Of a stretch of 64,000 nucleotides of DNA, positions 8,664 to 16,536 are shown piece by piece. The stretch spans positions 53,017 through 117,016 of the forward strand of contig CANQXE010000006.1 of assembly GCA_947627725.1 (NCBI GenBank), in the 5' to 3' direction. Position 1 is the stretch's first letter; the number at the start of each line of letters is the position of its first letter. The notes beneath the pieces were generated by a model, which did not search any database, was not told the origin of the DNA, and was given only the letters and a program-made list of their open reading frames with translations. Source of the stretch: an uncultured Clostridia bacterium (GTDB taxonomy: Bacteria; Bacillota; Clostridia; Oscillospirales; Acutalibacteraceae). The translations under genes and the position numbers were made by a program.

Positions 8664-9742
8664 TGGGCGAAAGATCAGTAATTCCGTTCGGTCCTCAGCA
8701 TCCTGTTCTGCCTGAGCCTATTCACCTTGATTTAGTTCTTGAAGATGAAAAGGTAATTGAGGCAATTCCGTCAATCGGATTTGTTCACAGAGGACTTGAG
8801 AGCCTTGCGGAAAAAAGAGATTTTAACGACTACCAGTATGTTATTGAAAGAATATGCGGTATCTGCTCCTTCAAGCACGGCATGTGCTATTGTGAGTCAA
8901 TAGAAAAAATCTTCGGCGCGGAGGTTCCCGAGAGAGCAAAGTTTTTAAGAACTATCTGGGGAGAGATGAGCCGTATTCATTCACATCTTCTATGGCTCGG
9001 TCTTTTAGCGGACGCCTTTGGCTTTGACGCGCTCTTTATGCAGTGCTGGAGGATGAGAGAAAAAGTTCTCGATATGTTTGAGGCATCGACAGGCGGTCGA
9101 GTGATTTTCTCCGTCAATAAAATCGGCGGAGTTCTTAAGGATATGGATTCCTCCATGCTGAAAGGCTTTGTGAATATCCTTGACGATATGGAAAAGGATT
9201 TCAAAAAGCTTGCAAATACTTTTCTTAAAGACTACACGGTTGAATATCGTTTAAGGGGCGTAGGAATTCTCACCAAGGAGGACGCGGTCCGTCTCGGTGC
9301 AGTAGGTCCTATGGCAAGAGCCGCCGGTATTGAAATAGATACGCGTAAAACAGGCTATGAGGCTTATGATAAGATTGATTTTGATATAATCACATCGGAT
9401 GAATGTGACGGATATGCAAGATGCGCGGTACGTATCGGCGAGGTTTTCCAGTCATTCAATATTATCAGACAGCTCGTTGATAAAATCCCCGACGGACCGA
9501 TTGCAATACAGATTAAGGGAAATCCCGACGGCGAGGCATTTGTAAGAGCGGAACAGCCGCGCGGCGAGGCTATTTATTACGCCAAGGCTAACGGCACCAA
9601 ATTCCTTGAAAGGTTCAGGGTGCGTACTCCCACCTTTACAAATATTGAGGCGCTTATCCACATTCTTCCCGGCTCTGAGCTTGCCGATGTACCGCTTCAG
9701 ATACTTACAATTGACCCCTGCATAAGCTGTACGGAAAGATAG
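8663..9742 (+). CDS. echE: Ech hydrogenase large (NiFe) subunit EchE (NuoD family)
   Basis: This 359-residue catalytic subunit reduces protons with electrons from ferredoxin, or runs in reverse. Both NiFe-binding motifs are intact: ERICGIC with Cys65/Cys68 and DPCISCTER with Cys353/Cys356. The N-terminus has the NuoD-like FGPQHPVLPEP. The chain stops at Arg359, the position after which standard NiFe large subunits carry a C-terminal tail cut by a dedicated endopeptidase. This matches the known absence of such a tail in Ech and CooH proteins, and no endopeptidase gene is seen nearby. Confidence 0.95.
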   Translation: MGERSVIPFGPQHPVLPEPIHLDLVLEDEKVIEAIPSIGFVHRGLESLAEKRDFNDYQYVIERICGICSFKHGMCYCESIEKIFGAEVPERAKFLRTIWGEMSRIHSHLLWLGLLADAFGFDALFMQCWRMREKVLDMFEASTGGRVIFSVNKIGGVLKDMDSSMLKGFVNILDDMEKDFKKLANTFLKDYTVEYRLRGVGILTKEDAVRLGAVGPMARAAGIEIDTRKTGYEAYDKIDFDIITSDECDGYARCAVRIGEVFQSFNIIRQLVDKIPDGPIAIQIKGNPDGEAFVRAEQPRGEAIYYAKANGTKFLERFRVRTPTFTNIEALIHILPGSELADVPLQILTIDPCISCTER

Positions 9743-9755
9743 GAGGCAGAGTTTT

Positions 9756-10337
9756 ATGGCAATTATGAATTTCTCATTCACGGCATTAAAGAATTTAATC
9801 TCAAAGCCTGCTACCGCTGACTATCCTGCCGTTGCCAGACAGTATCCCGAAAGGAGCAGAGGTCACATTGAAATTAATATTGACGACTGCATTATGTGCG
9901 GAATATGCTCACGCAAGTGTATGTCAGGCGCAATCACGGTTGACAGAACGAATAAAACATGGACTATTGAGAGAATGGGCTGTGTACAGTGCTCTGCCTG
10001 TGTAAATGCGTGCCCGAAAAAATGTCTTTCAATGCATCCCGGCTATTCTTCACCGTCGACGGAAAAAACTGTTGATACATACAGTAAGCCTGTTCCGGAG
10101 ACTAAGCCCGGTAAGATTGTAAACGATATGTCAAAATGTATTCTCTGCGGACTTTGCTCAAGAAAATGTCCACAGGAATGTATTACAGTTGACAGAACCG
10201 GTGAAAAAACTTGGTCAATTGACCGTGACAAATGCGTTCAGTGCGGCGCCTGCATTGACGCCTGCATAAAGTTCAAGGCATTGAGCACAGCCGATGATGA
10301 CGGTGAAAAAGGAATCGTAACACTACACAAGGAGTAA
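9756..10337 (+). CDS. echF: Ech hydrogenase ferredoxin-like subunit EchF with duplicated cluster module
   Basis: This 193-residue iron-sulfur subunit passes electrons from ferredoxin to EchC. It contains four C-x2-C-x2-C-x3-C motifs: Cys45/48/51/55 with Cys76/79/82/86, then Cys128/131/134/138 with Cys160/163/166/170. The two halves are near copies offset by 83-84 residues (CIMCGICSRKC versus CILCGLCSRKC; both have ITVDRT and CVQC). EchF is usually about 120-150 residues with two clusters, so this one probably binds four. Residues 97-123 are a Pro/Thr/Lys linker between the halves. GGAGG precedes ATG 9756. Confidence 0.9.
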   Translation: MAIMNFSFTALKNLISKPATADYPAVARQYPERSRGHIEINIDDCIMCGICSRKCMSGAITVDRTNKTWTIERMGCVQCSACVNACPKKCLSMHPGYSSPSTEKTVDTYSKPVPETKPGKIVNDMSKCILCGLCSRKCPQECITVDRTGEKTWSIDRDKCVQCGACIDACIKFKALSTADDDGEKGIVTLHKE

Positions 10338-10342
10338 TCCTG

Positions 10343-12430
10343 ATGACACAGAAATTAACCTTTCACGGTATTGTTCAGGGCATCGGTTTCAGACCAGCCG
10401 CCCAGCGTATCGCAAAGGAACTTGATATAAAAGGTCAGGTTAAAAACTCAGGCGGAAATGTCAAGCTTATAATCAGTGGTGAAAAACAGGCGTTGGACGA
10501 ATTTGTCCGACGCCTTATTACCCTTTTTAATATAAAGAAATATGATATTGAAAATACAGACCATGCGGAATTTGACAGCTTTAAAATTGTTCACTCAACG
10601 AATGATGACGATACTCCCTTTCTTACCCCCGACCTTGCGACGTGCAGGGACTGCGAAGCTGAACTTACGGATAAAAATAACCGCAGATATCACCATCCCT
10701 TTATAAGCTGTGTAAACTGCGGACCGAGATATACCGTTATCAATAAACTGCCGTATGACAGAGAAAATATCACAATGTCGGAATTTGATATGTGTGACGA
10801 CTGTAAAACGGAATATAAATCAGTATATGACAGGCGGTGCCACGCACAGACGATTGCCTGCAATGACTGCGGACCCGAAACAAATATTTCAATTGAAACT
10901 GCCGTTAAAATATTAAAGCAAGGTAAAATACTCGCGGTAAAGGGTATCGGCGGATATCATCTTGCCTGCAGGGCGGACAAGACCGAAAGCGTAAAAAAAA
11001 TCAGAGAAATAAAAGGCAGGGAAACAAAGCCTTTTGCCGTTATGTTTTCCTCGCTTAATGAAATTCAAAATTACTGCAAGGTTAATAAAAAGGAAAAGGA
11101 ACTGCTCAAATCACCTGCCCGCCCGATTGTACTGCTTGAAAAAATAAGGGATTTTGATAAATCAGTCTGTGGCGAAAGTGACTATATAGGCGCCTTTCTC
11201 CCGTGCAATCCAATTCAGATTATGCTCCTTGACAGTGTATCTCCGCTTGTTATGACAAGCGCAAATTTAAGCGGAGAGCCTATAATCATTAATGACAATG
11301 ATATAAATAAGTTCGGTGTTGATGTACTTTCACATAACCGTGAAATTTTAACTCCACTCGATGACAGCGTAGTATGCGTCGTCGCGGGGAGAACTCAGTT
11401 TATACGAAGGGCGCGAGGTTATGTTCCCCTGTCAATTGAGATAGATACTTGTGCAAAAGCAGACACGCTGTGCCTCGGAGGCGACCTAAAGGCAGTATTC
11501 GGCTTTCACAGGGACAAATATGTTTTCCTCAGCCAGCACTTTGGCGACCTTGATAACAGCGGTGTATTTGAAAGCTACAAGTCAAATATCAAGCGCTTTG
11601 CGTCTCTTCACGGCTTTAAGCAAAACATAACAGCGGCTGACGCACATCCCGGTTACTATTCGTCAAACATCTATAAAAACATTATAAAAATACAGCATCA
11701 CAAAGCCCACGCAGCGTCTGTGATTGCTGAGCATAAGCTGAAAGGAAAAATACTTGCGTTTGCTTTTGACGGCACAGGCTACGGTGATGACGGTGCTGTC
11801 TGGGGAAGTGAGGTATTCTTAATCAATAAAAATGACTTTAAACGTGTTGAGCATTTAAAATATACAAAAATGCTCGCGTCTGATGAGGTTTCAAAAAACG
11901 GCAGACTTGCTCTTGCGTGCTATCTCGGCGGTAATGAGCTTGTTGACAGAGCGCTTGAAAATAATATTAATACCGTCCTTTCTTCAAGTATGGGACGGCT
12001 TTTTGACGCAGTATGCTCTCTGCTTGACATTAAGCATTACAATTCCTATGAGGGCGAATGCGCCTGCGCACTTGAAAGTGCCGCAAAGAAAGCTGACAAG
12101 CCATATAATCTGGCGCCCTCTCTTGACCCTGCAATAATATTAAATCAAATTAAAAATGCTTTAAACACGGTAAAAAAAGAGGAGCTTGCTCTCGGCTTTC
12201 ATATGATGCTTTGCAATCTGATATGCATTACTGCCGAAAAATACAGAAAGAAACAGAGTGTAAATCAGATTGTACTGAGCGGAGGTGTGTTTAACAACAG
12301 AATTTTAACCTCTTTTGCAATTTCGGCACTTGAAGAAAAAGGCTTTTCGGTATATATTAATGAAAAAGTACCCTGCGGCGATGGCGGCATTGCCCTTGGT
12401 CAGGCATATTTAGCAAGTTTGGAGGACTGA
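10343..12430 (+). CDS. hypF: Carbamoyltransferase HypF, hydrogenase maturation
   Basis: HypF uses carbamoyl phosphate and ATP to make the thiocarboxamide on HypE that becomes the CN ligands of the NiFe site. The 695 residues show an acylphosphatase domain (VQGIGFRPAAQRIA, residues about 11-24), zinc motifs CRDCEAEL/CVNCGPRY and CDDCKTEY/CNDCGPE, a YrdC-like domain (GIGGYHLACRAD; SPARPIVLLEK), and a C-terminal Kae1-like domain with HHKAHAASVIAEH, AFDGTGYG and LSGGVFNN. It follows echF by 5 bp with GGAGTAAT before ATG. The length is slightly below the usual 740-770, but no domain is missing. Confidence 0.95.
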   Translation: MTQKLTFHGIVQGIGFRPAAQRIAKELDIKGQVKNSGGNVKLIISGEKQALDEFVRRLITLFNIKKYDIENTDHAEFDSFKIVHSTNDDDTPFLTPDLATCRDCEAELTDKNNRRYHHPFISCVNCGPRYTVINKLPYDRENITMSEFDMCDDCKTEYKSVYDRRCHAQTIACNDCGPETNISIETAVKILKQGKILAVKGIGGYHLACRADKTESVKKIREIKGRETKPFAVMFSSLNEIQNYCKVNKKEKELLKSPARPIVLLEKIRDFDKSVCGESDYIGAFLPCNPIQIMLLDSVSPLVMTSANLSGEPIIINDNDINKFGVDVLSHNREILTPLDDSVVCVVAGRTQFIRRARGYVPLSIEIDTCAKADTLCLGGDLKAVFGFHRDKYVFLSQHFGDLDNSGVFESYKSNIKRFASLHGFKQNITAADAHPGYYSSNIYKNIIKIQHHKAHAASVIAEHKLKGKILAFAFDGTGYGDDGAVWGSEVFLINKNDFKRVEHLKYTKMLASDEVSKNGRLALACYLGGNELVDRALENNINTVLSSSMGRLFDAVCSLLDIKHYNSYEGECACALESAAKKADKPYNLAPSLDPAIILNQIKNALNTVKKEELALGFHMMLCNLICITAEKYRKKQSVNQIVLSGGVFNNRILTSFAISALEEKGFSVYINEKVPCGDGGIALGQAYLASLED

Positions 12431-12432
12431 AA

Positions 12433-12648
12433 ATGTGTGTAGCTGCACCCGGAAAGGTGATAGAAATAAACGGCAGTACCGCCGTTATTGACTATAACGG
12501 AAACAAAATTAACACAAGCAAAGGCATAGTAGATGTTAAAATCGGTGACTACGCGCTTGTTCACGCGGGTCTTATCATTCAGGTAATTCCTGAAGATGAG
12601 GCAAAAAATATGATTGATATTTTTAATGAGCTTGGAGAATTATCCTGA
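12433..12648 (+). CDS. hypC: Hydrogenase maturation chaperone HypC
   Basis: HypC (71 residues) works with HypD to carry the Fe(CN)2CO unit to the large subunit. It begins with the diagnostic MCVAAPGKV, where Cys2 binds the iron unit and the large subunit. The rest is the expected beta-barrel with VGDYALVHAG-like sequence (IGDYALVHAG) and an acidic helical tail. Its stop overlaps the hypD start (TGATG). Confidence 0.93.
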   Translation: MCVAAPGKVIEINGSTAVIDYNGNKINTSKGIVDVKIGDYALVHAGLIIQVIPEDEAKNMIDIFNELGELS

Positions 12649-13688
12649 TGAATATAAAGGATATTACTGAATTTTTAAGTGAATACGACGGCGAGGCGCT
12701 TTCATTTATGGAGGTGTGCGGAACTCATACCGCATCAATAAGCCAAAACGGTATCCCCTCCCTGCTCAGTGATAAAATAAAACTGATAAGCGGTCCGGGA
12801 TGTCCCGTCTGCGTTACGGTAGCAAGCTATATTGACAAACTTTGCGGGCTTGCTCTTGAGAAGAACACCTGCGTTGTTACCTTCGGCGACCTGATAAGAG
12901 TTCCGGGGTCTGTTTCTTCCTTACAGGAAACAAAATCAAAGGGTGGTCATATTGAGATGGTGTACTCCCCTTTTGATATATTAAGGCTTGCCGAAAGAGA
13001 CAGCGAAACCGTCTTTGTTTTCGCAGCGGTCGGTTTTGAAACCACAACGCCTGTTTACGCTGTTCTTCTTGATAAAGTAATTAAGGAGAATATTAAAAAC
13101 GTAAGACTTTTGACAGCGCTTAAAACTATGCCTGCCGCTATTGATGCTCTTTGTAAGGCAGACAACAAAATTGACGGCTTTATTGCGCCGGGACACGTCA
13201 GCGTAATTACAGGGGCAAACGAATTTACGCCGCTTGCGGAAAAATATAATCTCCCGTTTGTAATCAGCGGATTTAAAGGTGAAGAGCTGCTTGCCGCAAT
13301 CTATGCGCTTGTTAAGCTCAAAAATAATGGCAGGGTTCTTAACCTGTATAAATCAGCCGTAACAGATAACGGAAATGAAAAAGCAAAAGCGCTTGTAAAT
13401 AAATATTTTGAGCCGTGTGACGCCGCCTGGAGAGGAATGGGACAGATAAAAGACTCCGGCATGGTGCTGAAAAAAGAGTATATTTATTATGACGCGGGTA
13501 GCTGTGAGCTGATAAATGACAACATAAAAAACAAAGGATGCCGCTGCGGCGAAGTTATAACAGGCTGTATTTCACCGCGTGAATGTCCGCTTTTCGCAAG
13601 CGCCTGCACACCCGAAAATCCTCAGGGCGCGTGTATGGTGTCAAACGAGGGCGCCTGCTTTCATTATTTCATTAACAACAGAAAATAG
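12648..13688 (+). CDS. hypD: Hydrogenase maturation scaffold HypD
   Basis: HypD (346 residues) is the [4Fe-4S] scaffold on which the Fe(CN)2CO group is assembled with HypC and HypE. Conserved motifs are CGTHT (Cys24), GPGCPVC (Cys52, Cys55), GFETTTP and APGHVSVI, and a C-terminal set of cluster cysteines (CRCGEVITG, PRECPLFASACTP, GACMVSNEGAC). GGAGAATTATCC precedes ATG 12648. The length is normal. Confidence 0.94.
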   Translation: MNIKDITEFLSEYDGEALSFMEVCGTHTASISQNGIPSLLSDKIKLISGPGCPVCVTVASYIDKLCGLALEKNTCVVTFGDLIRVPGSVSSLQETKSKGGHIEMVYSPFDILRLAERDSETVFVFAAVGFETTTPVYAVLLDKVIKENIKNVRLLTALKTMPAAIDALCKADNKIDGFIAPGHVSVITGANEFTPLAEKYNLPFVISGFKGEELLAAIYALVKLKNNGRVLNLYKSAVTDNGNEKAKALVNKYFEPCDAAWRGMGQIKDSGMVLKKEYIYYDAGSCELINDNIKNKGCRCGEVITGCISPRECPLFASACTPENPQGACMVSNEGACFHYFINNRK

Positions 13689-13701
13689 GAGCAAACAAAT
13701 T

Positions 13702-14682
13702 ATGAAAATAACACTTGCTCACGGCAGCGGAGGAAAATCGACTGCCGACCTTATTAACTCGGTTTTTGCAAAGCATTTTTCAAACCCTATACTTAATATG
13801 ATGGAGGACAGCGCCGTTGTTGACGGAGCGTCAAGAATTGCCGTTACTACCGACTCCTTCGTTGTAACCCCTTTAATTTTTAAAGGCGGTGACATTGGCA
13901 GATTGTCTGTCTGCGGCACGGTTAATGACCTGCTTATGCGGGGCGCCGTTCCTAAGTATATTACATCAGCATTCATTATTGAAGAGGGCGCCGATACCGA
14001 TACACTTGAAAAAATCGCAAAATCAATGGCGCTGACGGCTGAAGAAGCGAACGTTACTGTTATCTGCGGTGACACCAAGGTGATTGAGGGCAAAGGCGGA
14101 ATATATATAAACACAACGGGTGTCGGCTTTGTCAAGGAAAGCACGGACATTGTATCGACTAATCTGCGTGAGGGTGATTCGGTTATAGTAAGCGGAAATA
14201 TGGGCGACCACCACGCCGCCATTCTTTCGGCAAGAATGAATATTGAAAATAATATTAAATCCGATAACGCGCCCCTCTGCGAAATGGTCAGAAAAATGCT
14301 TAAAAACGGAATTGAACTTCACTGTATGCGTGATGTTACACGCGGAGGACTCGGCACTGTTTTAAACGAGCTCGCGAAAGCGTCAAATGTAAATATTGAA
14401 CTGTCCGAGAAAAAAATACCTGTTGATAACGAGGTCAGGTCGTTTGCAAAAATTCTCGGGCTTGACATTCTTCATATGGGAAATGAGGGAAAATTAGTTG
14501 CCGTTATGCCAAAGGCGCAGGCGAACAAAACGCTCGAAATCATCAGAACGTGCCGATACGGAGAAAACGCGCAGATTATCGGAGAGGTAAAGCGAGGCTC
14601 CGGCGTAACGCTGATTACATCAATAGGAGGAAGAAGGCAGGTCAATATGCTTTACGGCGAGGGTCTGCCGAGAATATGTTAA
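13702..14682 (+). CDS. hypE: Hydrogenase maturation dehydratase HypE
   Basis: HypE dehydrates the carbamoylated C-terminal cysteine to a thiocyanate that supplies cyanide to the active-site iron. It is a member of the PurM/SelD-like ATPase family, with HGSGG at the N-terminus, GDTKV in the middle and CMRDVTRGGLG further on. The last four residues are the diagnostic PRIC with the acceptor Cys at the very end. ATG 13702 with AGGAGC upstream gives 326 residues; the frame is open further upstream only inside hypD. This is the last gene of the operon; hypA and hypB are absent. Confidence 0.94.
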   Translation: MKITLAHGSGGKSTADLINSVFAKHFSNPILNMMEDSAVVDGASRIAVTTDSFVVTPLIFKGGDIGRLSVCGTVNDLLMRGAVPKYITSAFIIEEGADTDTLEKIAKSMALTAEEANVTVICGDTKVIEGKGGIYINTTGVGFVKESTDIVSTNLREGDSVIVSGNMGDHHAAILSARMNIENNIKSDNAPLCEMVRKMLKNGIELHCMRDVTRGGLGTVLNELAKASNVNIELSEKKIPVDNEVRSFAKILGLDILHMGNEGKLVAVMPKAQANKTLEIIRTCRYGENAQIIGEVKRGSGVTLITSIGGRRQVNMLYGEGLPRIC

Positions 14683-14687
14683 TAAAT

Positions 14688-14725
14688 AAATGAGCAGTCT
14701 CATTTTGTGAGATTGCTCATTTTTC
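14688..14725 (+). terminator. Terminator of the ech-hyp operon
   Basis: Arms 14688-14702 and 14708-14722 form a 15-bp stem with one G-T pair around TTTTG, followed by TTTTCT. Confidence 0.85.
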
Positions 14726-14951
14726 TATTAAAACTTTTTTCAATATGAAAATATAATATCAGATTTTTAAAAAATTAATTTCATAAATATAAGTACAGTA
14801 AAGTTTTTACTTTTGTTAATTTTTTGTCAATCAGTGAATTATTTGCGAAAAATAAGTATACCACAGGAATAACATCTGAAAAATCAATATACAAGTCCTT
14901 GTGTCCATTGTGAATAGATTGTAAATTCCTGTCGCTTATATGCGCAATATA

Positions 14952-14980
14952 TTGAATTTTGGCACAATATATGGTATAAT
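14952..14980 (+). promoter_or_regulatory. Sigma-A promoter for the NfeD/SPFH pair
   Basis: TTGAAT (14952-14957), a 17-bp spacer, and TATAAT (14975-14980) with a TGG extended -10. The rest of the 14726-15060 intergenic region is AT-rich; no ORF is supported there. Confidence 0.7.
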
Positions 14981-15060
14981 ATAGCCACAATACACAAGAT
15001 AATCAATTGTGTGTTGAATGCATTATATAATGTAAATAAATAAGGGCGGAGGTGATTTCA

Positions 15061-15507
15061 ATGGTTGAAATTACGCAAACAGCAATGTACATTTTTTGGG
15101 CGGCGGCGATTATCTTATTCGGTGCAGCTGAGGCGGTTACCGCGCAGCTTGTTTCAATATGGTTTGTAGTCGGAGCAATCGCTTCTCTGATTTCAGCTAT
15201 ATTCGGAGCGTCAATCCCAATTCAGATAGTCATATTTATTGCCGTTACGATTTTGGCTCTTGTTATCACAAGACCACTCGTTAAAAAATATATTAATCCC
15301 AAAAAAGAGTATACTAATGCAGACAAGGTTATCGGTCAGACCGGTATCGTGGCTGAGGATATTGATAATATAAAAGCCACAGGTCAGGTGAAGGTTGACG
15401 GAAAGGTTTGGACTGCAAGGTCGGCTGACAACAGCAATATTCCCGCAGGCAATGAAATAATCATTGACAGGATTGAGGGCGTAAAGCTGATTGTTAAAAG
15501 CAAATAA
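15061..15507 (+). CDS. NfeD-family membrane protein
   Basis: This 148-residue protein has about three N-terminal hydrophobic segments (residues about 5-75) and a C-terminal OB-fold-like soluble domain (IGQTGIVAEDI, GQVKVDGKVWTARS) typical of NfeD short forms. NfeD proteins partner with SPFH/stomatin proteins in membrane microdomains. ATG 15061 is preferred over the in-frame GTG at 15052 because GGAGG lies 8 bp before it. The SPFH gene follows at 34 bp, which confirms the pairing. Confidence 0.88.
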   Translation: MVEITQTAMYIFWAAAIILFGAAEAVTAQLVSIWFVVGAIASLISAIFGASIPIQIVIFIAVTILALVITRPLVKKYINPKKEYTNADKVIGQTGIVAEDIDNIKATGQVKVDGKVWTARSADNSNIPAGNEIIIDRIEGVKLIVKSK

Positions 15508-15540
15508 TTCATAAAAATATAAAGACAAAGGAGAAATATT

Positions 15541-16464
15541 ATGGCACTGATTATTATTTTAGCAATAGTTGTTATTGCAATCCTTGCTCTGATTCTTACT
15601 AACATCAGAGTTGTACCGCAGTCAAAGGCATATGTTATTGAAAGACTCGGTACCTATTATTCAACCTGGGACACAGGTCTTCACGTTAAAATTCCGTTTA
15701 TTGACAGAATTGCGAAAATCGTTTCACTCAAGGAGCAGGTTGTTGATTTTAAGCCGCAGCCTGTTATTACGAAAGATAATGTTACCATGCAGATTGATAC
15801 GGTAGTTTTCTACCAGATTACCGACCCGAAGCTTTACACCTACGGTGTTGAAAGTCCGATTTCGGCAATTGAAAATCTTTCTGCCACAACGCTCCGTAAC
15901 ATAATCGGTGAGCTTGAGCTTGACTCAACACTTACATCGCGTGACACAATCAACGCTAAAATCAGAGTAATTCTTGATGAGGCAACCGACCCGTGGGGAA
16001 TTAAGGTAAACAGAGTTGAGCTTAAAAACATCATACCTCCGAGAGAAATTCAGGACGCAATGGAAAAGCAGATGAAAGCGGAGCGTGAACGCCGTGAGTC
16101 CATTCTCAGAGCCGAGGGTGAAAAGCAATCGAGAATACTCGTTGCCGAGGGTCACAAGGAGTCAAAAATCCTTGAGGCGGAGGCAGAAAAGCAATCGGCA
16201 ATTCTTCACGCAGAGGCTGTTAAGGAAGCCAAGGTACGTGAGGCTGAGGGTGAGGCTGAAGCCATCCTCAAGGTACAGACAGCAACCGCAGACGCAATTA
16301 AGCTTTTAAACGAAGCAGACGCTAAAGAGGCTGTTATCAAGCTAAAAGCGCTTGAAGCATTTGCAAAGGCTGCCGACGGTCAGGCAACAAAAATTATTAT
16401 TCCATCTGAAATTCAGGGCATCGCAGGTCTTGCGGAAGGTGTTGTCGAGGCGGTTAAGAAATAA
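15541..16464 (+). CDS. SPFH/Band 7 (stomatin/QmcA-like) membrane scaffold protein
   Basis: This 307-residue protein is anchored by residues 2-22 (LIIILAIVVIAILALIL) and has the SPFH domain (VIERLGTYY, GLHVKIPFIDRI, MQIDTVVFYQITDP) to about residue 180. A long Glu/Lys/Ala coiled coil follows, with repeated EAEKQS and AEG units at about 185-260, which drives oligomerisation. It ends with an Ile/Gly segment. The probable role is organising membrane domains or assisting proteases, together with NfeD upstream. Confidence 0.9.
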   Translation: MALIIILAIVVIAILALILTNIRVVPQSKAYVIERLGTYYSTWDTGLHVKIPFIDRIAKIVSLKEQVVDFKPQPVITKDNVTMQIDTVVFYQITDPKLYTYGVESPISAIENLSATTLRNIIGELELDSTLTSRDTINAKIRVILDEATDPWGIKVNRVELKNIIPPREIQDAMEKQMKAERERRESILRAEGEKQSRILVAEGHKESKILEAEAEKQSAILHAEAVKEAKVREAEGEAEAILKVQTATADAIKLLNEADAKEAVIKLKALEAFAKAADGQATKIIIPSEIQGIAGLAEGVVEAVKK

Positions 16465-16468
16465 AAAA

Positions 16469-16497
16469 TAACCCTTACCGAAAATCGGTAAGGGTTA
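16469..16497. terminator. Bidirectional terminator
   Basis: A perfect 13-bp stem (TAACCCTTACCGA and its complement) surrounds an AAA loop. On the minus strand it is followed by TTTTTATTTC, so it suits the ABC exporter operon as well as the SPFH transcript. Confidence 0.85.
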
Positions 16498-16536
16498 AAT
16501 TATGCCTTTTAATACCATTAAAAATTGAAAAAAGGT

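Noticed and set aside
13719..14222. 167-codon frame on the minus strand within hypE
   Set aside because: Shadow frame of a strong coding sequence; Ser/Pro-rich composition typical of antisense frames.
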